Source of the DNA: Branchiostoma belcheri
Taxonomy: Eukaryota; Chordata; Leptocardii; Amphioxiformes; Branchiostomatidae
Direction of reading: 5' to 3'
Length of the DNA: 64,000 nucleotides
Assembly: GCF_001625305.1 (NCBI RefSeq)
Contig: NW_017804465.1
Span: forward strand, 434,433 to 498,432
Each line of letters starts with the position of its first letter. Positions within the stretch are counted from its first letter, which is position 1. The notes under the pieces were generated by a model, which ran no database searches, was not told where the DNA came from, and saw only the letters and a program-made list of their open reading frames with translations. Of this stretch, positions 25,403 to 37,400 are shown one piece after another. The position numbers were made by a program, and so were the translations under genes.

Positions 25403-28400
25403 ATATATAAGATTATATCTTTGGTAACATTGGTGTGTGTTGTCTGTAAACAAGATAACTTGAGGTTGCTTCTAACACATGTAGTACTAGTAGGATTGTC
25501 TTGATAGTTTGTTATGGTATCATTGTAGTTAAATATCTAGTATTTAATCGTTAATGAATGTCAATGTACAACAAGTAATTCAGCCTATGGCGGCAAAGTT
25601 CTTGCTTTATATGATTTATATGATTGAATTATTACCATAATGGTAACCTTTGTCAAGAAGGTTATGTGTTAGGTATATCACATACATTTAGGGGGGTCAC
25701 AGATTTCTTTTTAACTGGCCATAACTTGGGGTCTTTAGGAGGTATCCAAATGGATTGGTAGATAGGTTGTGACAATAAAGGTCAAGGTGTTGAATAATAC
25801 ACACCAAAACATGAACTACTGTACATGTAAGTGTTCTATTTCCAGTTCTAATGCTGGGTCTTCCAATTCTAATGCTGAGTGATCTTCACTTTAAGCTGTT
25901 ACCCCAACTGTCAAGATCATACATGTATATGTCACTCTCACCTCTTCCCTACATACCTGAGTCTCATATAAACAGAACAGTCATGCACCACTTATTTGCA
26001 AGGGAAAACAAACTGCGCAGTTACCTAGGTTTCCCCTGCCAGGCACCACCGCCACAGGTGGGACTTCCTCCACTGTTTCGACCAGGTGTTTTGACTGTCT
26101 TTCAACAGGTGTGCACTTTCAAGTAAACAGTCTGTTAGATCAAGTTAAGTTTTACATTTCTTTAGGACACTGTCTTGGGGTAAGTCTTATGTCTTATGTT
26201 TGGGATTCTTGTCCTTGAAAAGAAGGCTTATAATTCAGATTAACTGTGCAACAGCAACCTCTTTTGGGATAATTATTGTGCATTTATGCGAAAGTTGGCG
26301 CTATTTCTATCATAACAATGAACACTTTTCAGTCACAACTGGTTGACAAATATTTACATCTGATGACTGAAAATATTCAGGAAAAAACAAACATGCCAAA
26401 TTTTTATTCTCCTGCTCATTTCCTTGTCTGTAAGAATGACTGTATGACGTTGGGTCATGGAGTAACAAGGGGGTATATGGATACTAAACATTGATACCAG
26501 CTCTCAGTATAAGTCTTAGACAATAAATGAAAAGCAAGATTCAAGTAAGATTATTAGTAGCAGTTTATATCAACTTAAAGCAGTTACCCTGAGCACATTC
26601 TTCTCATTAGGCACTGCTGCAGTTGTTGCACGTAGAAGTAAAAAGTCTTTCATGACTTAATGGCAAGAACAGCCAAAGATTGAGCACAAACTTCACAGGT
26701 AAGTTGTTTTTCTTTTCTGTAGACAACATGGGCCTGTCGTATCCTTGTAAACTAAAGCAAATGTATGTTGTATAGAAATCTGTTAACACAAATTGTCCTT
26801 GAAATTTCAAGAACTGAAATAAAAAAAGATCTATTTTCATTTTTTAAATATGTTGTCAAAGACTGGGTTTTAATTAGTCTTGTAAACAAAAGTTGTTGAA
26901 TGGTATCAGAAAGAATGGCTTTTTTTGATTTTCCAAAAATTTACTTCCTCATAGACTAGTGAGTCACTGTACAGCGTTTATGGGGGTTTTTCCCATAAAC
27001 AAGCTAATGTGGTTGCTCTTTTTGTCATATCATGATCATGGGGGAAACCCTTTTTCATGGGTCGATAATTTGAAAATATACAGAGTAGGAAAAATTCTGT
27101 TTTCATTCTAATTTATTTTTCAGGCCAGTTCAATACTAACATTGTTTCCCACTTCAGTGGTTGGTTGGTATGTCGGCTGTACCATTAGACAAGGGGTAGT
27201 CATGATTTCTAAAAATTTTCTTAACAGGTGACTTAGGACAGTATCACAATTTTCATCTTTCACAACCGGACTGGTAATGTTTCTCACATAGTTTTACTTA
27301 CAAACTTAGCCACGTTTGGGATTGAGTTCTTGCTGCAAAAGCACCACCCACATGTACCTTGTGTACAAATAATCATACAGGCCAGCAAGAAGCAGTACTT
27401 CAGTTAGAAGCTCTGAGGAAGTCTGAAAGGCATCGATATATATATATTATAAGCAAATGAGGTAACATAACTACTAGTAGTTGTGTAAGAAAATCCCTAT
27501 CATACACTATTATTAATATATAGTATTTGCCCTTATTCCCATATCAGGGTACAAAACAGCACAGGTGAAGAAAACATCATGGGGGCAAAGCTACCAGGGA
27601 AGCTGCTGTCCCTTCTGATCATCCTGAAGGTGTTTGGATCAACAGAAGCTTCCTGCAGACTGTCAGGTTCTTACGCTGATTGCCGCAGCCAGGGCCTCGC
27701 CAGTGTTCCTCAGAACCTGCCAACAGGCATCACTAACCTTAATTTGCAAAATAATCAAATCACAACATTAAGTCAGTCTGATTTCTCACGGTATGGGAGC
27801 TTGACAAGGCTTGATCTACATATAAATGATATTGCCACAATCAATATTCGAGCATTCTATAACTTGCCAGCTTTGACAGAATTGTATCTTCATAGGAACC
27901 GCCTGTCCAACCTGAGTGCTGACATGTTCACAGGGCTGGGAAATTTGCAGCACCTTTACCTACAATATAATGAGATCAGTGATATTCAGGCTGGAACTTT
28001 CAATTCAACACCACAACTGAGAACCTTGCAGCTACATCAGAACAAGTTAACTACCCTCAGATCTGACATGTTCACAGGGCTGGGAAACTTGCAGGAACTT
28101 TGGCTGCACAATAATGAGATCAGTGATATTCATGCTGGAACTTTTAAATCCACATCACAACTGACAACCTTGTACATGTATTACAACAAATTAACAGCCC
28201 TCAGATCTGACATGTTCACAGGGCTGGGAAACTTGCAGGAAATTATCCTGCACAGTAATGAGATCAGTGATATTCAGGCTGGAACTTTCAATGCCACATC
28301 ACAACTGAGAAACTTGTACCTGCAGTACAATAGTTTTACAGTACTAAAAGCAGAGATATTTGCTAAACTATCATCAATCTACACAGTTAACATTAACAAC

Positions 28401-31400
28401 AACCCCTGGCAGTGTGACTGTAGAATGGTTCCCTTCAGGCAAAAGATGACTGGGAATCATTCATTTGAAAACCAGATCACGTGTGAAGAACCCAGCAACG
28501 TCCATGGGCAAAAGCTCAAAGATATCAGTCCTGAAGATCTTATCTGTGAAGAGCCAACAATAGTGAGGTTTGAAAGTGTTCACAATTACACAGTGGTAGA
28601 GGGGGAAAGTCTCTATTTGGTCTGTGAAGCTTCAGGAACCCCCAAACCAGAAATCACAGTCATTTTCCCATCTGGATTGACTGCAACTGTATCATCGGGT
28701 GGGAGGATGACTGTAGGACTAGGAGAGAATGGTGCCATCACCATAACCAATGTTACTGCAGCAGATGCTGGTTTGTATGTCTGTGTTGCAGCAAGTCTAG
28801 ATGGATCAACATGTGCCATACTGGTTGTGAATGTTGAACCGAAAGCGACCACAACTGGTCCTGTGGCACCAGTAACTTACCCACTTACTACGAACAGCAA
28901 ACCAGAAAGCAGTTCGAGTTACCATGAATCTGTTTTCGTTGGCACTGCAGCAAGTCCTGTTGGCTCAACATCTGCCACACTGGTTGTGAATCTGAAAGCG
29001 ACCATGACTGCGACCACAACTGGTACTGTTACAGTGGCACCAGTAACTTCCCCTCTTACTATGAGTATGAACAGCAAGTCAGAAAGCAATTCGATTTACC
29101 ATGAATCTGTTCCTGCTTTCTGCATATCTGTACCTGTTTTCATTGGCTCTGTGTGTGCCTCAGTAGTAGGTACTGTCCTCATTTGTGCCATGGTTTTTGC
29201 AATCTGGCACAAGAGGAAGAGACAGAAGCCTTCTTCAGACCAAACCCCTCCAGTTGTTTTCAGTAATACCTTAGCTAATGTCACAATCAGTGAGCATGAT
29301 AAGACAGAGCAGTGTGGGGTCCAGTCCACAAGTGACTCCTTGAAGAATGCCAGAAGCTCAGAAAAAATCCCGGGGTGCCCTGACTCTCAAGACATTGAGT
29401 ACGAAGACGTTGTAATGCCCCCAAGGAACGTTAGCACAAGTCCTAACGCTGCAGGTCTGATACAGCAACCTCATGAATATCAGTCCCTTGTGCCCAACAG
29501 AAACAGAGCTCCCGGTGATGAGCTTCCCCCACTTCCCCCTCCCAGTAACAGGAACAATGGTGGGCCAACTGGTGCCCATGGCACCTCACACTACTACCAA
29601 TCACTAAAGAAAAAAACATACTAGTAATCAGCATTTCTAAAGACTAAATTATTAAAAATATAAAACAGGACCCTCAAGACTAGAAGTTGGCAGAAAATAT
29701 AGAACAACCATTCTAAAAAAATTAATGTCCTCTTTGTGTACATACTTAAAACTACGTCTTGTATGACCATATAAATGGAGAAACTAGAACTATACACCTG
29801 CCAAAATGGATTAACTATGATATTTCTTCCTTACTGCTGAAATCCCATTGCTGGGTTTATTAGCAGATTGCAAGGATACATGTAATATGACGGAATATGG
29901 TAGAGAACATATACATGTAACTGGTTTTGTGTGTGTTAAGGACAAGATAAGTAAATTTTGTGAGTTAATGGTAATGTACATAATATACAATGTATATACA
30001 AGACATCTTGAGGTGGCTCAATGCACCTGTGCAAGATAACTTGACCTTGATGCACCTTGACCCCACATCCACCACACCAGGGTCAAGTTCATTCCATTGC
30101 CTGATGGTACTGAGGAAGAACAACAGCCTGTAGAAGCTGTTATTAACAGTTATTGTGTACTAGTAAGTCAGACTGTGGTATAAATGATGAATACTAAATG
30201 TTTTTTGTTACCAATAACAATTACTAGCCAATATTTAAACCTGACTGTGATGTAATTATAAAATAATCAACTGCTAGTAAAGATTAGTTAATGTAATGTA
30301 TGTAGTTTGTCATTTTATGGTGTGAAACTTGAAATAGCATTTTTATTACACAAGAGTTTTGTGTTTTGTTGTACAAAATAAGGAATTTTACAAATTGGAC
30401 TATACACACTTACATTATGTACAACCTCGAAATGTACTGCATATATTATATACAGTATACAGTTTTATCTTTGGCAGCATTCATGTGTTGGTCTGTAAAA
30501 TTAATATGATTACTCCAGACTGCTTGGATTGTCGTTGACATGTGTATTTACACCTCAAAATGATTAGATTTTAGGCCTAATTATGGCTTGTTATAGTACT
30601 GTAGCAGAACTACCATTTTTGGTCTGGCCAGGCTAGGGCCACAAATTTTGTATGGTTTATATAGCTTTTGTGCTAGGGAAAAAGTCATGGCAAAAATAAA
30701 TTCAAAATATTGTGGATACGTAAGAAGATTAGGTTAAAAAATGTTTAATCACTTCTCTTGCAAGTCAAGAAGTACATTGTATCTAAATATATTAAATGCA
30801 CATACAAAATATGGTAAAGAAACATGGATAGCTTGTAGCCTTGGCTTGATGAAATTAAAAATAGTGTGTGCACATTTCATTGTCTGCCTTATTTCTCCAG
30901 GGAGGCCCACCTCAGTGTCATAGTACGAGTGGTGCACACCCCAGTCCTTCTGCAACTAGGGTTGTGCAGTTTTTTAGGTCGAAAATTGATTGAGGGTCTG
31001 AAATAATAGCACTGCATTTCAGCGGATCCATGCAAAACATACATACATGTATACATAGTATACAGAGAGATATACAGTACATACATAACATATTACTAAT
31101 ATAGTATACACAAGTACAAACATATACAAAAACTTCACGTACCTTGAGGTCAGTGACCCGGGCGAACACCAGGTTAGTGAGCGCCTCACCGACAGACATC
31201 CTGGCCCCGGCAGCCGGGTCCAGCAGCCCTTTGATTGGCTGTTCCCCTATCGCCGTTGCCGAGCCGACCGTGCTGAAGTGGGAGAGCGCCGTGACAGCGA
31301 CGTCGGCCAGGGGAGTGTGGAGCGGGCCTACGCACTGTTGCTGGGCAACCAGGCCTGTCACCGACCTGTCAACCTGGAAACATGAGCACATGTTGAGACA

Positions 31401-34400
31401 ACTATTTTCAAAATACATCTGTCCTTGGTGCTGAAATGGACATCTGCTAAGTTATTACACATTCAGCATCAGTATGTCATCCTTAAAGCATATAAAACAG
31501 TGCAGAAACGAGGCCCAAGATGAGTCCTTTATTTTCTGCTTTGGGCACCTTTAACTAGTTGGCGTATTTAGCTGTATATCAGCCAAATCTATCGCGAAGA
31601 ACAACATGATGAAATACTACACTGTATCTGCCAACACTGAAATGAATTGGGACTTACACAAAGTAACAATAAATTGGGTATGTCCCAATTCATTCCAGTG
31701 TTGGCAGTATAGTCTTTATTTCATAATGACTTGTACCAACAGAGATGAACTTGAGAAGAAAAACAGATGTTTACCTTGTTGGTGAGATATCTCTTGCTGG
31801 CTACAGACGGCAAGCGGAGCACACGTTCCAACGCTTCCCGTATACCGAGTCCATCAGGCAGGGACAGGGGGGTGAGATTTGGAGCGATGGTGTCAAAGTT
31901 AAACGTCTACAACAGGAGGGAGAAGACAGGTTGTATCAACTGCTGTCTGATGATGAATAAAATCTGTTTGGGTGCAAAGCTCTATTGCAAATACTTACCA
32001 ATTACCATGTAAGCAATGTTCATATCTGGAATTCTCAACTACATGCAATTTTGTATGGAGCAGGTATTGTTTTCTGATTTGATATTTGCTTTTTATATCA
32101 GTAAGTAGGACTAGGAAGAATAGAGGTAAAGGTAAAAGGTAAAGGTAGTTCTATAGCCTTTTTGAGGCAGTAGGTACAGTGGGTTGTTAGTCCACTGTGT
32201 CTGGGACACGGTATTGTAATTTGGAGCCCATCCTTCCACTGTATTTTATATTACCTCCCCAATCAAAGTCAGGTACCTGTTTTGCACCTGGGGTGAGTGG
32301 GAAAAGTTGTGTTTCCCTAGGACACAACACCTAGCCAGCAATGCCAGGGATCGAACCCATGATCTCTCAATATTGTGTCCACTAGCCTAGCCACACCGGC
32401 CATTAGATGCCACATAAGGCCATGTTGATTTGATTATATGGATGACATCCTCCGGAAGCCCCAAAACTGATGCGCGCGTGCGAATAAAAAAAAAGTTTTG
32501 CAAAAAAAAAAGTTCTTTTCATTATGAAATCTACGAGGTCATGAGGGTTGAGCAAATGGCACAGAATATGGTTTGGCGAATAATCTAGTCTTCAAGTTCA
32601 TTTCTTTACAATTTCGTCTTTTGTCGTTTGATTTTGGCATTCTACGACATTGGTATAGTTTTTATTAATTGTTTTTGTAACTTATGTTATATTTTTGCTC
32701 ATTTTGCAACTGTTTTGTACGATTTACAGTATGGTTGAAAACTTTTTTTTTTGGAAACGGCCGAAAATTCATGCGCGCGCGGATGTCATCCATATAATCA
32801 AATCAACATGGCCTAAGGAAGAATAGACATGTCTGTAATACCCACTGGAGATCCCAATAAACTAAACAAACAAACAAACAAGCAAACAAACACACCTTCC
32901 TGGGCATGGATCCCAGCACACACTCCAAGTCCAGGTCCACAGGTCTCCTGCCTCCCCGCTGACGCTTGGCTGGTTTCTCCTCCCCGGGGCAGTCTGCTTC
33001 TGACTCCTCCAGTACAATCTTATGAAGGGGAAAAGAGTGGACAATATTTAGAAACATGATACATACAACAAACATTTGTAGACGTCATTTGATTACAGTG
33101 CTGGTGAACTGATTTTTTTCAGGGATGATTACTTTGATGGGACTTCCTACTATAATCCTAAAAGACTGCAAAGCTAGCAAAATTCCATGCACTGTAATGC
33201 ATGTAGTCTTTTATCAACTTCTATACCAGAATTTCTCGCCATGAATTCATCTAGCAAATTCAGATACTTGTTGACTTTTGACAATCCATACATTGTGAAT
33301 ATAGGACAGTATTTTAAAGAATGTCTAAACGTAAGAAATTCTTTTAATGATTGTATAAGCGCCTTTCCATCCCATATCACCTAGTATTGTACTACGTAGA
33401 CTGATTTGTTAGATTTGTTCTCTCATTTCTGCCATACTTTGTACCTTGTACATTGTTGCGTAATAAAAGTCATGTATGTAAGATGGTGTAGCATGACAAA
33501 CTATAGCTCTGTTTATTCTTACTCAAACACATTCATAAGCATGGTGACCAGCCCCCAAAATGCCACATGGTGTCTGCTACAGCACCAGTTACTATGGTGA
33601 CATCTAGTCCCGGTCACTGATCTTATTTGTTAGGAACAGATGAAGAAATGGACCAAAACAATAATTTTTCTTCTGTGAAAGAACAAAATTAACCCACCTT
33701 CCCATCTCCTGTGACCTCCCCGACAAATGCTACAGGACATTTCTCCCTGGTGCAGATGTCCCTCAGTGTGCCAGCGTCCGCAGACCTGACCAGGACAGCG
33801 TTACTCTCCTGGTACTCCGCCCCCCACAGCTCCATCACACTGATGGTGGGATCTCCCAGCTGGAACTCACTCGTACGGATCACAGCACCAGCCGGCTCAA
33901 CTATCTCCTTCAACACGTTTCCTGAGGAAATGGACATGCAGAAGAGTTACATGAATTTTCCTCTCATTAGGTCAAGCCAATTTAAGACGTTTTTTCAGAA
34001 CAAATATGAAGGGACAAGGAAAAAAAAAAGAGGCCTAGACATTCCCTAATGATAGCGCCAAATGCTACAATAAGAGAAATGAAGTCAACAAAAGTTGATT
34101 TTTTTTCTGTTATTTGCTAGCATTTAGTTGTTTTAGTTACCAACTCTTCAAAGAAAATCCATGCATGATCACAAGTCACAGAGAAGTCCCCATATACACC
34201 ATATTGGTCAATCAATCTTCTGCAAACCCCACATTTATGCTCTTTTCTACATTTGTACTTTTTTTGTGTACTGCTCTGTGCAAATAAAAAACAAAAACAA
34301 AAAAAGTCACACAACTACTAACCATTCCCCCCTGCGCCCTGGTCGTGGATACTCCGGATGGGGTTCTTCTCCGCCATCTCGATACACGCCCGGATCACGC

Positions 34401-37400
34401 GGTTCAGTTTCTGCTCCATCTCCGCGTCTCCCCGCTGCACCGCGCCGAAGTCCAGCTCTTCCTTGTTCTCCCCCGCGATGACTGAGGAGGCGGCGCCACC
34501 GCCCACACCGATCCGGTACACAGGACCACCCAGTTTAACCACCTCCATACCTGAGGGGGAAGGAAGAAGTGTCGTTAACAAAAGGGCAAGTAGAAAGGTA
34601 ATTTGCAAAGCAAAAACACAATGTTTACCTTCACATTGTCTAGCCTAACAAACTACTGCTCTGTTAATTCTTACTCAAACACATTCATGTATATGACCAG
34701 CCCACTCTGTCCTGCCACTTGCTACATAATGTGATCCAACACAACAGGGTGTCTGTTACAGCACCAGTTTACATGGTTACAGCTGTGATTGTGATCTCGA
34801 ACCATTTTAGCTCGCTGAAGAACTAATCTTATTTTCCACTTGTCGTGATAGACAAGCTACATATTTACAGGTTCATGATTGTACTGTGAAAATTCCCCTA
34901 GCTCTGTCTCCCAGACAAGTAAAATGAACAATACACAAATGTACATGTACATGCAAATTATTCTATTTTTTGCAGGGAATAATACAAAGGACAAAAGCAG
35001 AGTGAAGACCTTCAAAAAATGAACTTTCCCAATTCCCCTCACTCACCCACAGCTGGCTGGTCCTTAGTGATGTGACATCCCTCCAGCTGACCTATCCCCC
35101 CACTAAACATGATTGGTTTCACCCATTCTTTCCGTTCTCCGTCAGCCAGTCTCATTCCTGCAGGGAAAAAGTTCAAAGTGAAATCATAGTGATGACTTGA
35201 TATATGATAATTGTAATGTTATGTTACTTTTGATGATCGTGAATCCACAATTCAGCCAAGCTGTGAGTGATTTTATCCCAAACATTCATCATTCATCATC
35301 ATCATTATCAACAATAAAATATGAACTATAAAGAAACTAGAAAGGTAACATGGGCAAAGCAAATTCATGTTTACCTTCTCATGGTCTAGCCTAAGAAATA
35401 TCTGCTCTGTTTCTTCTTTCTTAATATATGTGATGACCAGCCCTTCCAACTGGCTACATAATGACACTACAGGGAGTCTACTACAGTACCAGTTACCATG
35501 GCGACAGGCGTCTGGGCCATGTTGGAGAAGAAGAACAAACAGAGCAGAAACTGTACTTACCAAAGGACCGAGCAAACCCAGTCAGGACCGGTTCTCCAAA
35601 CTTGTTCCCATAGTCAGAAGCACCGTTACTGGCTTCTATACAGATGTCAACGGGTGTGGCCATGTTGCTAGGATACTCAAAGGACTTGTCCTCCCATGGT
35701 AGGTCATAACCTGGTGAAAGGTTCCAAGGGAAAAGGTTATTTTCCAAGTAAAAAGGATTCTAACTGACATGCACGAGAAGCTTCCAGACAGCATTCACCG
35801 TCTTTAATCAGCTCATGTTTTTAAAATGACACTGTTACCGTAATTCAGTAATATATTATGCACATGACTGCTATGTTGATTTTGATAAACTTTGCTTTGA
35901 GAATATAGTACCTTGTATACAGAGAGGTTAACAATGCTGTTCCTCAATAGAGATGTCTGTCAGTCACAAATAGCAGTTCAACCAATGAGAGGATGTTAAT
36001 TAGCAGTTTGACCAATGAGAAAGTGGCTGCATGTGAGCGTCAAATATTTGCATTATTTTGCATTTCAGTTTTGATGGATGTGAGTGTAGCTATGAGACGC
36101 TACTTACTCTTTGCTACTTAATCTCGTAGCTGACAAAAATGTGATGCCAAAAGAACATCTTGGCGTGGAGAAAGTTACAGAAACAGACACAAATTAAAAC
36201 TCTAGACGATACCTTGTATAGAGAGGTTGCCAAAGCTGTAGCCAGCCGTCCCTGCCACCACATGGGCACCCTGTCCTGCTGCCTGGACATCCCGGATCCT
36301 CCCACCTGTACCTGTGGTCGCACCTGGGAACGGAGCCACACCTAGGGGACACAAGGTGGTTAGGGTTGTTCACTTAGAATCTGAAGGTTCCGGGTTCAAA
36401 TCACTGGCAGGCCCCACTGTTCTTGGGAACCGCCCTTTTCCTCAATTGACTTGGAGTTGGAGAAAATGAGTACATTTAGCTTCAGTTAGGCACGTCCTCT
36501 TGAAAGCCAGAGGCTCCGTGTTTGAGGATAGCCACACTTCGCGCATGATATCGAAAAGAGTAGGAGAATAACATGCAGCTAAAAGAATGAAACAATGACA
36601 GAATAGCTACTTCATGAAAACTCACATAGCAGGACATTACACCTATTGTATACGTTTAGAAAATGTTAGAAATAGAAATAAAGAAAAGGACAATAGCCAT
36701 ACCTGTGGTGTCGTAACAGACACTGGCCACTCAGAATTTCTATTTAAAAACACTTAAGACAAATGAATGAACTGTTTCTTGAGGAAAGAACCTGGCCTGC
36801 CCCACCTGTAGGGAAGTTGTGTGTCTCTGCTGTGAAGATGACATGTCGCAGTGCCGACCTGTCCTGAAAACTACTGGACACAGACGTCTGGCCGGGCTGG
36901 AGCACTGGGACCTGGTAACCCTGGATAGCACTGGAGACGGGAAGTAAATTTCACACTTGCAACATTTCAAAGTTATTCAAATCAGGACTTCATATACATA
37001 ATTTATAAGGACATAAATGGATCCTGTCCTCATGATTCAACATTGCTAAACTCCAATCAGATGAACATCTACAGGAGTTTCAAACTAAACTTGACAGCAA
37101 GATAGCAAAGATGGGAACTCTGGATGGCGGCCCAGAGGAAAAATGGAACCGCCTTAAAGAGTGCATCACAGCAACAGCAAAGTCAGTACTAGGGCCCAAG
37201 ACTCGTCACCACCAAGACTGGTTTGACGAGAATGATGAAAGCATCCAAGTCCTCCTAAACGAAAAGAGAAAAGCCTACACTGAATGGCAAAACTGCCCAA
37301 GCACTCCTCGTCACGACAAGTATAAAATGGTGAAGGCTAGAGTACAAAAACAGCTTCGAGCCATGCAAAACGAATGGTGGGAACAGAAAGCTGCCGAAAT

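Noticed and set aside
15600-28360. Regular 72/144-base periodicity resembling a CRISPR or satellite array
   Set aside because: The period equals 24/48 residues and keeps LRR consensus in frame; it is protein repeat structure.
34161-34648. Overlapping plus-strand frames of about 100 aa
   Set aside because: They are antisense to PFAS exon 9, whose GC-rich coding sequence leaves the opposite strand open by chance.
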